A DNA stretch of 64,000 nt from Lysobacterales bacterium (GTDB taxonomy: Bacteria > Pseudomonadota > Gammaproteobacteria > Xanthomonadales > Ahniellaceae). Positions 1 through 7,624 of this stretch are shown in pieces. Position 1 is the stretch's first letter. Each line of letters begins with the position of its first letter. The DNA is taken from positions 1,036,501-1,100,500 of the forward strand of contig JADKHK010000013.1 of NCBI GenBank assembly GCA_016721845.1, in the 5' to 3' direction. Position numbers and translations under genes: made by a program. The notes under the pieces were generated by a model that did not search any database, had not been told where the DNA came from, and saw only the letters and a program-made list of their open reading frames with translations.

Positions 1-289
1 CCTCCGGATCCCACAACTGAAAGACCATCATGTTGCGGTTCTCCACCCAGTCGCGGCGGATTTCCGGGTCGGCGAACTGCTGCATGTCCACCGGAAGTCG
101 AGGTCGAAGACCGATCCCGGCCAGCGCGTCGAGGGCACGTCGGCAATTGTCGGGCGCAAGTTCGATCACGAGATCGATATCCGCCGTGCCGCGCAGATGG
201 CCATGCAGGATCACTGCAAGACCGCCCACGACAACATAGCGGGCTTGCGCGCGCTCTAGTGCTTCAAGAACGGAGCCGAAACCCAGCAT
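1..289 (-). CDS. Nucleotidyltransferase-like protein, 3' end cut by the window edge
   Basis: About 96 N-terminal residues are visible and the frame is still open at position 1. The start of the protein carries a GG-L-A-V segment followed about 12 residues later by R-G-T-A-D-I-D-L. This GG...R-x-T-x-D-I-D pattern is the metal and nucleotide binding signature of the minimal/AbiEii-like nucleotidyltransferase fold. The ATG lies inside the icmF stop codon (TGATG, one shared base), so translation is probably coupled to icmF. The family includes antitoxin-toxin and tRNA-modifying members, and the substrate cannot be told from this fragment. No partner toxin or antitoxin gene is visible, because the downstream side lies outside the window. 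Confidence 0.75.
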   Translation of the reverse strand, partial: MLGFGSVLEALERAQARYVVVGGLAVILHGHLRGTADIDLVIELAPDNCRRALDALAGIGLRPRLPVDMQQFADPEIRRDWVENRNMMVFQLWDPE

Positions 290-3200
290 CACATGTTCCT
301 TCGATATTCCCCACCGACGTCGTACAACGCATGGCTGATCTGGCCGAGCGAATGGGTCTTCACCGCTTCGATCAGCGCGGTGAACAGGTTGTCTCGGCGA
401 CGTGCGGTGGCCTGCAGGAACGCGAGGCCATGCCCCTCACCAGCAGCTGCGCCGCTGACTCTCCCCGCGAGCGGTGAGAGTGAGGAACCATTGCGGTTTG
501 ACTGGTAGGCCAGCACGTTCGCGATCTGCTGCTGCTTCTCTTCCGGCGTCGAGCGGATCAGTTCGATTTCGGTCGCGACCTCGCCGGCGTGTTCGCGCGG
601 CAAATAGGTGTTGACGCCGATCAGCGGCAGCGAGCCGTCGTGTTTCTTCTGCTCGTAGTACATCGACTCTTCCTGGATCTTGCCGCGCTGGTACATGGTG
701 TCCATCGCGCCGAGCACGCCGCCGCGCTCGCTGATCGCCTCAAACTCCTTGTAGACCGCCTCCTCGACGATGTCGGTCAGCGCCTCGACGACAAAACTGC
801 CCTGCCACGGGTTCTCGCAGAAATTCAGTCCGAGCTCGCGATTGATGATCAGCTGGATGGCCACGGCACGGCGCACCGATTCCTCGGTCGGCGTGGTGAT
901 CGCCTCGTCATAGGCATTGGTGTGCAGCGAATTGCAGTTGTCGAACAGCGCGTACAGCGCCTGCAGCGTGGTGCGGATGTCGTTGAACTGGATCTCCTGC
1001 GCGTGCAGCGAACGGCCCGAGGTCTGGATGTGGTACTTGAGCATCTGGCTGCGCTCGTTGGCGCCATAGCGTTCGCGCATCGCCCGTGCCCAGATGCGGC
1101 GGGCGACACGGCCGATGACGGTGTATTCCGGGTCCATGCCGTTCGAGAAGAAGAACGACAGGTTCGGCGCGAAGTCGTCGATCTTCATGCCGCGCGCGAG
1201 GTAGTACTCGACGATGGTGAAGCCGTTGCTCAGCGTGAACGCGAGTTGCGAGATCGGGTTCGCGCCGGCCTCGGCGATGTGATACCCCGAGATCGACACC
1301 GAATAGAAATTGCGCACCTTCTGGTCGACGAAGTACTGCTGGATGTCGCCCATCATGCGCAGCGCGAATTCGGTCGAGAAGATGCAGGTGTTCTGCGCCT
1401 GATCTTCCTTCAGGATGTCGGCCTGCACGGTGCCGCGCACCGACTGCAGCGTCTCGGCCTTGATCTTCGCGTAGACCTCCGGTTCCACGACCTGATCGCC
1501 GGTAACGCCGAGCAGCCCAAGACCCAATCCGTCGTTCCCGTCCGGCAGCATGCCCTGGTAGCTCGGACGATGCCGGCCTTCGTAGAGCTTCTCGATGATG
1601 GCGTGGGCCTTGTCCCAACGAGCCTGGTCGGCACGCAGGTACTTCTCGACCTGCTGGTCGATGGCGGTGTTCATGAACATCGCCAGGATGATCGGCGCCG
1701 GCCCGTTGATCGTCATCGACACCGAGGTCGTCGGCGCACAGAGGTCGAATCCCGAGTAAAGCTTCTTCATGTCGTCGAGCGTCGGCACGTTGACGCCGGA
1801 GTTGCCGATCTTGCCGAAGATGTCCGGGCGCGGCGCCGGGTCTTCGCCATACAGCGTGACCGAGTCGAACGCGGTGGACAGGCGCGCCGCCGGCTGGCCA
1901 TTGCTCAGGTAATGGAAGCGGCGATTGGTGCGCTCGGGCGTGCCTTCGCCGGCGAACATGCGGATCGGGTCTTCGCCGGTGCGGCGGTACGGATAGACAC
2001 CGCCAGTGTACGGATACGCGCCCGGCAGGTTCTCCTTCTGCAGGAACTTGATCTGGTCGCCCCAGTCGCGCAGGGTCGGCGCCGCGATCTTCGGGATCTT
2101 CTGGTGGCTCAGCGACTCGCGATAGTTCTCGACGCGGATGACCTTGTCGCGGACCGTGTATTCGTTGAATTCGTTGCTGATCGACGCGCGCCGCGCCGGC
2201 CATTCGCGCAGCAGGTTGAGCGCATCGTTCGACAGCGACTTGATCGCTTCGTTGTAGCGCTGGCGCAGCGTCGTCAGCGACCGATCCGCCTGCGCCAGCA
2301 GCGCTTCCGGCGCATACAGGTCCAGCGCCTTCGGCAACAGAGGATCGTCAAGGTCCCGCAGCGTGTCGTGATAGCTCTGCGCGCGACTGGCGATCTCCGA
2401 CTGCGAGTCCACGGCACGATTGATGCTGCGCCCCTGCTCAGCAATCTCGGCGAGATAACGCGTGCGTGCACCGGGAATCAGCACCGTTGCGCGCGGTTCC
2501 TTGAGCGACGTATCGATCTGCGGCATCCACTTCGATTCCGGCAGTTGCAGCTTGCCGCGCAACAATCGGCACAGGTTCGCGAACATCCAGCTGATGCCGG
2601 GATCATTGAACTGGCTGGCGATCGTCTGAAACACCGGCACGTCTTCGTCGGCGAGCTTGAACGCCAAGCGATTGCGCTTCCACTGCTTGCGCACGTCGCG
2701 CAGCGCATCTTCGGCACCGCGCTTGTCGAACTTGTTCAGCACCACAAGTTCGGCGAAGTCGAGCATGTCGATCTTTTCGAGCTGGCTCGGCGCACCGAAG
2801 TCGCTGGTCATCACGTAGACCGGGAAATCGACCAGGTCGACGATTTCCGAATCGCTCTGGCCGATGCCGGCAGTCTCGACCATGACCAGGTCATAGCCCT
2901 GGCCGCGCAGAAAGCCGATGCAGTCCTTGAGCACGACATTGGTCGCGACATGCTGCCGACGCGTCGCCATCGAGCGCATGAACACGCGTTTGCTGCGCAG
3001 CGTATTCATGCGGATGCGATCGCCGAGCAAGGCACCGCCGGTGCGGCGACGGGTCGGGTCGACCGAGATCACGGCGATGCGCATGTCCGGGAAACTGGCG
3101 AGGAAACGGTTCAGCAGTTCATCGGTCACTGACGACTTGCCGGCGCCGCCGGTGCCGGTGAGGCCGATCACCGGCGTCCTGCCGCCGGCGAGTTGCCATT

Positions 3201-3780
3201 CCTTGCGCAACGTGGCGAGTTCGCCGTCACTGAACAACCCTTCCTCCAGCGCCGACAACATCTTGCCGACCGAGATCTCGTCGTCCTTGCTGACGCGCTC
3301 CGGACGCGCGGTGGCGACACGATGCGACACGGTGCGGCGCACCAGATCCTCGATCATCGCCACCAGGCCCATCGCCATGCCGTCGTTCGGGTGATAGATG
3401 CGCTCGACGCCGTAGGCCTGCAGCTCGCGGATTTCCTCCGGCGTGATGGTGCCGCCGCCGCCGCCGAACACGCGGATGTGCGATGCACCGCGTTCCTTGA
3501 GCATGTCGACCATGTACTTGAAGTATTCGACGTGGCCGCCCTGGTAGGAACTGAGCGCGATGCCGTCGGCATCTTCCTGAAGCGCGGCACGGACCACGTC
3601 CTCGACCGAGCGGTTGTGCCCGAGGTGCACCACTTCCACGCCCTGCGCCTGGATCAATCGGCGCATGATGTTGATCGCGGCGTCGTGGCCGTCGAACAGG
3701 CTGGCCGCGGTGACGAAGCGCAGCGGCGTCGCCTCGCTCGAACGCTCGGCGGCGGGCATCTGGCTCGCGGGGGTGCTCAT
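289..3780 (-). CDS. icmF: Fused isobutyryl-CoA mutase IcmF (B12 domain, G-protein chaperone and mutase)
   Basis: Catalyses adenosylcobalamin-dependent interconversion of isobutyryl-CoA and n-butyryl-CoA. IcmF enzymes are also known to act on isovaleryl-/pivalyl-CoA. The 1163-residue chain has the IcmF order. A B12-binding domain comes first, with D-G-H-D and cobalt ligand His at about residue 32. A MeaB-like GTPase follows, with P-loop GTGGAGKSS and Lys about 215. The TIM-barrel mutase fills the C-terminal half. Aligned by motif with methylmalonyl-CoA mutase, the substrate-pocket Tyr is Phe609 (in MFAGEGT) and the Arg is Gln796 (in EDQAQNT). This is the isobutyryl type, not the methylmalonyl type. 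The longer reading frame begins at 3825, but ATG at 3780 has GGAG seven bases upstream and gives the usual N-terminus. It fits with branched-chain acyl-CoA metabolism encoded nearby. Confidence 0.93.
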   Translation of the reverse strand: MSTPASQMPAAERSSEATPLRFVTAASLFDGHDAAINIMRRLIQAQGVEVVHLGHNRSVEDVVRAALQEDADGIALSSYQGGHVEYFKYMVDMLKERGASHIRVFGGGGGTITPEEIRELQAYGVERIYHPNDGMAMGLVAMIEDLVRRTVSHRVATARPERVSKDDEISVGKMLSALEEGLFSDGELATLRKEWQLAGGRTPVIGLTGTGGAGKSSVTDELLNRFLASFPDMRIAVISVDPTRRRTGGALLGDRIRMNTLRSKRVFMRSMATRRQHVATNVVLKDCIGFLRGQGYDLVMVETAGIGQSDSEIVDLVDFPVYVMTSDFGAPSQLEKIDMLDFAELVVLNKFDKRGAEDALRDVRKQWKRNRLAFKLADEDVPVFQTIASQFNDPGISWMFANLCRLLRGKLQLPESKWMPQIDTSLKEPRATVLIPGARTRYLAEIAEQGRSINRAVDSQSEIASRAQSYHDTLRDLDDPLLPKALDLYAPEALLAQADRSLTTLRQRYNEAIKSLSNDALNLLREWPARRASISNEFNEYTVRDKVIRVENYRESLSHQKIPKIAAPTLRDWGDQIKFLQKENLPGAYPYTGGVYPYRRTGEDPIRMFAGEGTPERTNRRFHYLSNGQPAARLSTAFDSVTLYGEDPAPRPDIFGKIGNSGVNVPTLDDMKKLYSGFDLCAPTTSVSMTINGPAPIILAMFMNTAIDQQVEKYLRADQARWDKAHAIIEKLYEGRHRPSYQGMLPDGNDGLGLGLLGVTGDQVVEPEVYAKIKAETLQSVRGTVQADILKEDQAQNTCIFSTEFALRMMGDIQQYFVDQKVRNFYSVSISGYHIAEAGANPISQLAFTLSNGFTIVEYYLARGMKIDDFAPNLSFFFSNGMDPEYTVIGRVARRIWARAMRERYGANERSQMLKYHIQTSGRSLHAQEIQFNDIRTTLQALYALFDNCNSLHTNAYDEAITTPTEESVRRAVAIQLIINRELGLNFCENPWQGSFVVEALTDIVEEAVYKEFEAISERGGVLGAMDTMYQRGKIQEESMYYEQKKHDGSLPLIGVNTYLPREHAGEVATEIELIRSTPEEKQQQIANVLAYQSNRNGSSLSPLAGRVSGAAAGEGHGLAFLQATARRRDNLFTALIEAVKTHSLGQISHALYDVGGEYRRNM

Positions 3781-3871
3781 CGGGAACTCCGGTCTGCTGC
3801 TTGAGAACCGGAATTCTAGTGCCAAGGCCCCGCCGCAGGCAGCCGTCCGCGTGCCATACGCCGGCGTGTCG

Positions 3872-4654
3872 TCAGCGCAACGTGGTCAGGCGCACGCCGA
3901 AGTCGCTGATCGACTGTTGCGCGCCGGCTTCGTTGCAAATGCGGATTTCGACGAGATTGTCTGAAATCACCCGCAGCGCGGTGATCGACATCGAATCCGG
4001 AAGCTGGAACCCGGGCTGGATGGTGAGGATCGGTACGTCGCCTTGATCCACATCGCCGCCAAAGGCGACGTCGTAGTCGTTGCAATCGTTCGCGGCAATC
4101 GTCGCCGACAGGGTGTAGTTGCTGCTCTGGCCGAGAAACTTCGACAACGACAGCGTGTTGCTGGCGATGTCCGCGGCGACGATGGCGCCGTCGCCAATCG
4201 CACGCGATGACACGGCACCGGTGTTGATGTCGATGTCGTCGATGGCGTAATCGGTGGTGTCGTAGGCGATATCCGCAACTTCCGCGTTGGCTGCCACCTG
4301 CGCGTAGGGCGCAACGCTGACCGGCAAATCCGGCAGCAACTGCGTGTAAGCCCCGACCGAACTGCCCGCACGCACGAACAGGGCGATGCGGCGATCGGCA
4401 CCGGTGAAGACGCCCGTGCCGAAATCGAGCTGGACGGTGAACACGCCATTGCTCACTGGCTGGTCTTCCAGCGTCAGCAAGGGGCCGATATTCGTGCCAC
4501 CGGTCGATTTGACCTGGAACTGCAGGTCGTACGTCCCGCTCGCCGGCTGACCGTTGTCTTCAAGCGTGCCCTGGAAGCTGATGGCGGTGCCGATCGCCAA
4601 CGACGGACCGGCGGCGAACAGGGCGAGGAGCAAGGCGGAAATGCGAGAGTGCAT
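3872..4654 (-). CDS. Secreted protein of unknown function
   Basis: 260 residues. A Sec signal peptide is clear (M-H-S-R, then a Leu/Ala-rich core, cleavage near A-G-P-S-L-A). The mature start reads ISFQGTLEDNGQPASGTYD. Such F-Q-G-x-L-x-D/N-G-x-P-x-x-G-x-Y-D segments are common at the start of uncharacterised exported proteins of this order and of Planctomycetes-like bacteria. A stretch of I/A/D-rich repeats near residues 140-170 resembles collagen-tail or fibre-like linkers. The C-terminal third is a beta-rich module with two Cys that could pair. The start codon has AGGAG eight bases upstream. It lies 24 bases downstream of another secreted-protein gene and is probably co-transcribed with it. 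I do not recognise a function. Confidence 0.8.
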   Translation of the reverse strand: MHSRISALLLALFAAGPSLAIGTAISFQGTLEDNGQPASGTYDLQFQVKSTGGTNIGPLLTLEDQPVSNGVFTVQLDFGTGVFTGADRRIALFVRAGSSVGAYTQLLPDLPVSVAPYAQVAANAEVADIAYDTTDYAIDDIDINTGAVSSRAIGDGAIVAADIASNTLSLSKFLGQSSNYTLSATIAANDCNDYDVAFGGDVDQGDVPILTIQPGFQLPDSMSITALRVISDNLVEIRICNEAGAQQSISDFGVRLTTLR

Positions 4655-4678
4655 GAGTCAACTCCTGGAGATCGGGAT

Positions 4679-4948
4679 CTACTCGAAACCGTCGCGAAAC
4701 AGCGGCAGGGCGCCGCCACTGGCCGCCGGATGAAAACCGAGGGTGGCGCGAAAACTGCCGCCGAGGGCGACACCGGGCGCAACCTGCCCGGCCGTGGCCG
4801 TGACATCGACCGCATCACCCGAGGCCTGTACTCCGCCATCCGCGATCACATACTTGCGCAACACGAAACTGCCGCCGCTGGATTGGGCCGCAACCACCGA
4901 GGCGGAAACGATGAGGGCAGCGCCCATGTACAGAGCAACCTTGGACAC
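4679..4948 (-). CDS. Small secreted protein ending in FRDGFE
   Basis: 89 residues, GTG start with GGGAG nine bases upstream. An internal ATG at 4927 has no ribosome binding site. A signal peptide (MSKVALYMGAALIVSASVVAAQ by inspection, cleavage after A-A-Q or near it) precedes a short beta-type repeat rich in Gly. That repeat has the pattern GGSFVLRKYVIADGG then G-x-x-V-D-V-T-A-T-A-G-Q, and is of a type seen in many exported bacterial proteins. The protein stops right after L-P-L-F-R-D-G-F-E. The same F-x-D-G-F-E motif occurs in the gene remnant at 44977-45573, and it is common at the ends of exported Lysobacterales proteins. The role is unknown, and a sorting or anchoring tag is possible. Confidence 0.65.
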   Translation of the reverse strand: MSKVALYMGAALIVSASVVAAQSSGGSFVLRKYVIADGGVQASGDAVDVTATAGQVAPGVALGGSFRATLGFHPAASGGALPLFRDGFE

Positions 4949-5098
4949 GCGCGCGATCTCCCGACGCCGGGCGGCATTGTACGACGGCAAACAATCGATC
5001 CGAGCGCGAACCCGGTCACGTCTGGACGCACGAAATTCAAGTCGAGCCGCTAAGCTCGAAGGATTCGAGATCACCGACTTGGCTTCCGGAGAACGCTC

Positions 5099-6733
5099 AT
5101 GCAAGACGACCGCTTCGATCGCGCCCAACGCCTGATCCGGCGCCTGCGCGCGCACAAGGCACAACTCACGCGTCGCGACGTGATCCGTGCCGCGTTCGCG
5201 TTCAGCGCGTCGACCATCGCGATGTCCCTGGCCCCGCGACCCGCGCGTGCCGCCGATGACTGGGCCGGACCACGTTTCACCGGCTATCCATTCACGCTGG
5301 GCGTCGCATCCGGCTATCCGCGCCCGGACGGGGTGTCGCTGTGGACGCGCCTCGCACCGGAGCCGCTGCAACCGGACGGTGGCATGGAACCCGACATGAT
5401 CCACATCGAGTGGCAGGTCGCGAGTGACGAGAAGTTCTCGAACATCATCCGCAAGGGCGGCGTGCGCGCCGTGCCGGAACTTGCGCACAGTGCCCATGTC
5501 GACGTGCGCGGGCTCGAACCGGGGCGCTGGTACTGGTACCGATTCATCTGCGGCGACGAGGTCAGCCCGGTCGGCCGCACCCGCACCGCCGAAGGACCGG
5601 GCGCCAAGCTCGACAAGCTGCGCTTCGCCGTCGCCTCCTGCCAGCACTACGAGCAGGCCTATTTCGCCGCGCATCGTCATCTGGTCGGCGAAAGCCTGGA
5701 CCTGATGTTCTTCGTCGGCGACTACATCTACGAAAGCAACTGGGGCGATGATCTGGTGCGCCGCCATGTCGGCCCGGAGGCGAACACGCTGGCGCGTTAT
5801 CGCGTCCGTCACGCCCAGTACAAGACCGATGCCGACCTGCAGGCCAGCCATGCCGCGATGCCCTGGGCCTTCACCTGGGACGACCACGAAGTCGAAAACG
5901 ACTATGCCGGCGACCAGGGCGAGAACATCGACCCGGGCTTCCTGCTGCGTCGCGCCGCCGCCTACCAGGCGTTCTTCGAGCACATGCCGGTGCCGTTGAC
6001 GATGCGCCCCAAGGCAAACGAGATGCGCATCTACGACACCCTCGACTACGGCGAGTTCGCGCGCTTCTATCTGGTCGACAATCGCCAGTATCGCGACCCG
6101 CAGGTCTGTCCCGACCCCTACAAGGGCGGCGGATCGACCGACGTCACCGCGAAGGAATGTCCGACGGTCATGGAGCCCTCGCGCAGCATGATCGGCCTGC
6201 CACAGGAACAATGGCTGGACGGCGCGATGGCGAACAGCCGCGCGCAATGGAACGTGATCGCGCAGCAGACCATCTTCTCGCGCTTCGGCACCCTGCGCGA
6301 TGGTGAAATGACGCGCTGGACCGATGGCTGGGACGGCTATCCGGCCACGCGCGAACACGTGCTCGGATCGATCGAGGCGCATCGGGTGCGCAATCCGCTG
6401 ATCCTCGGCGGCGACATCCATGCGGCCGTCATCGCCGACGTGCACAGCAACCCGGACAAGCTGGAATCACCGGTGCTCGCGGCAGAATTCTGCGGCACCT
6501 CGATCGCGTCGCAGGGCTGGAGCGAGGCAATGTTCAACCCGCGTATCCCGCAGAATCCGCACGTGAAGTACGGCAACACCACCAAGCGTGGCTATCTCGC
6601 ATTCGAACTCGGCAAGCACGGCTGCGACGCCCGCCTGCGCGTGCTCGACAATGAGAAGCGCCACGACTCCGGCATCGCCACGCTGGCCAGTTTCCGCGTC
6701 GAGGATGGCAAGCCGGGGGTCGAGAAGGTCTAG
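5099..6733 (+). CDS. phoD: Alkaline phosphatase D family protein (PhoD)
   Basis: 544 residues. Exported phosphomonoesterase/phosphodiesterase of the PhoD type. Residues about 20-50 form a Tat signal: twin arginine in L-T-R-R-D-V-I, a hydrophobic stretch, then P-R-P-A-R-A-A. An N-terminal fibronectin-like PhoD_N domain (about 60-165) has the G-V-A-S-G-Y-P opening. The metallophosphatase core follows, with F-V-G-D-Y-I-Y-E, T-W-D-D-H-E-V-E-N-D-Y and G-G-D-I-H-A carrying the metal ligands. GGAG precedes the ATG by eight bases. The upstream gap holds a short perfect palindrome (CTCGAA-GGA-TTCGAG, 5055-5069) but no recognisable Pho box. The gene is transcribed alone and ends just before a REP-like inverted repeat. 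Confidence 0.93.
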   Translation: MQDDRFDRAQRLIRRLRAHKAQLTRRDVIRAAFAFSASTIAMSLAPRPARAADDWAGPRFTGYPFTLGVASGYPRPDGVSLWTRLAPEPLQPDGGMEPDMIHIEWQVASDEKFSNIIRKGGVRAVPELAHSAHVDVRGLEPGRWYWYRFICGDEVSPVGRTRTAEGPGAKLDKLRFAVASCQHYEQAYFAAHRHLVGESLDLMFFVGDYIYESNWGDDLVRRHVGPEANTLARYRVRHAQYKTDADLQASHAAMPWAFTWDDHEVENDYAGDQGENIDPGFLLRRAAAYQAFFEHMPVPLTMRPKANEMRIYDTLDYGEFARFYLVDNRQYRDPQVCPDPYKGGGSTDVTAKECPTVMEPSRSMIGLPQEQWLDGAMANSRAQWNVIAQQTIFSRFGTLRDGEMTRWTDGWDGYPATREHVLGSIEAHRVRNPLILGGDIHAAVIADVHSNPDKLESPVLAAEFCGTSIASQGWSEAMFNPRIPQNPHVKYGNTTKRGYLAFELGKHGCDARLRVLDNEKRHDSGIATLASFRVEDGKPGVEKV

Positions 6734-6740
6734 CACGTCG

Positions 6741-6819
6741 TCGCGGGGCGGAGCCCGCTCCCACAGAAGCCAAGATCAGAATACTCAGGGCTCTTGTGGG
6801 AGCGGGCTCCGCCCCGCGA
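6741..6819. repeat. REP-like 25-bp perfect inverted repeat
   Basis: Two 25-base arms (6741-6765 and 6795-6819) are perfect reverse complements around a 29-base spacer. The arms contain the palindromic core GGAGCGGGCTCCGCCCCGC. The element sits between the convergent ends of phoD and the LolA-like gene. Sequences of the type GTGGGAGCGGGCT...CCGCG are typical extragenic palindromes (REP doublets mobilised by RAYT transposases) in pseudomonads and xanthomonads. It can fold into a long hairpin and probably also acts as a transcription barrier for both genes. No second copy was noticed in this window. Confidence 0.75.
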
Positions 6820-6829
6820 CAACCGAACC

Positions 6830-7444
6830 TCAGTTCGGCGCGGCAACCCGGATGTTCGGGTCGTAGGTGTAGTCGACCACGGTCTTGCTCTGCTGGCCCA
6901 TGGCTTCGCCGTCCGATTCGACCCGCACCGGGTAGCCCGTGTCCTTGTGCAGATAGACGGTGCTGGAACCCGTCGAACGAATGCCCATGACCTTCATGTC
7001 GAAGTCGTAGCTGTAGACCTTGCAGGCGACACCGTTCACGTCTTCGTCGCCGAGCGAACGCACGTTGCTCATGGCGTCCATCGAGGCTTTCATCACTTCG
7101 GGGGTGTACTGGTCGATGATCTTCTTCATGCTCATCGGAAACTTCATCCAGCCCTGACCTTCGGGCTTCATCCAGGTGCTGTCGCCGATGATGATGAATT
7201 CGCTTTCGGCCGACTTCATGTGGAACTTGTTCGGCCAGTTCACGCGCATGTCGGAGCGGGTGACCCGGCCCTTCTTGTCGGTACTGGTGACGACCGCGCT
7301 GAACGCGAGGTCGCGTGCGTCGAACATCTTGCGCCATTGCGCGACCAGTTCGGCACGGACGCCGGCGTCATCGGCACGCACGCCGGAGGGGATCACGCTG
7401 GCGGATAGCAGGAAGAACGACAACAGCAGGGAACGCAGCAACAC
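6830..7444 (-). CDS. LolA-like periplasmic outer-membrane lipoprotein-sorting family protein
   Basis: 204 residues from a GTG start with AAGGAGA seven bases upstream. The open frame extends to 7513 but has no better start. A signal peptide (VLLRSLLLSFFLLSAS..., ending near V-R-A) leads into a half-barrel-type domain. It has periodic beta strands, the segment R-V-T-R-S-D-M-R-V-N-W-P, and Y-L-H-K-D-T-G-Y-P-V-R-V near the end, as in LolA/LolB-fold proteins of the outer-membrane lipoprotein-sorting (YdjS-like) family. Two Cys-free stretches and one Cys are present. Function within the family is not settled; it may bind lipids or act on lipoproteins. A good sigma-70 -35 element lies upstream. Confidence 0.6.
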   Translation of the reverse strand: MLLRSLLLSFFLLSASVIPSGVRADDAGVRAELVAQWRKMFDARDLAFSAVVTSTDKKGRVTRSDMRVNWPNKFHMKSAESEFIIIGDSTWMKPEGQGWMKFPMSMKKIIDQYTPEVMKASMDAMSNVRSLGDEDVNGVACKVYSYDFDMKVMGIRSTGSSTVYLHKDTGYPVRVESDGEAMGQQSKTVVDYTYDPNIRVAAPN

Positions 7445-7473
7445 GGCCAATCTCCTTGAGCGAGGGTCTGCAA

Positions 7474-7504
7474 ACGATAGCAAGCTCCGGCAAACGACTG
7501 TCAA
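7474..7504 (-). promoter_or_regulatory. Putative sigma-70 promoter for the LolA-like gene
   Basis: On the minus strand, TTGACA (7504-7499, perfect -35) is followed after 19 bases by TATCGT (7479-7474). This lies about 30 bases before the GTG start and its AAGGAGA ribosome binding site. The long spacer lowers confidence. Confidence 0.4.
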
Positions 7505-7624
7505 ACAGACCACCCTTCCGGCGCCGGGGTGAGGTGGCTACACTTCGCGCCGCTCGCGGTCGGCCCCTGCCCATGCGCGCCTTCGCCGCCGCTTTCCGCC
7601 TCATTCCGTTCTGGAGTTCGTCCC

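Noticed and set aside
589..3132. 847-codon open frame on the plus strand opposite icmF
   Set aside because: High-GC antisense shadow: no domain, Arg/Val/His-rich, and it lies wholly inside a clearly real gene on the other strand.
5055..5069. Palindrome before phoD as a Pho box
   Set aside because: It has no CTGTCAT-type direct repeats; only a short symmetric sequence of unknown meaning.
4949..6445. Long minus-strand open frame antisense to phoD
   Set aside because: Only its last 89 codons (4679-4948) make a sensible secreted protein with a start and ribosome binding site; the rest mirrors phoD.
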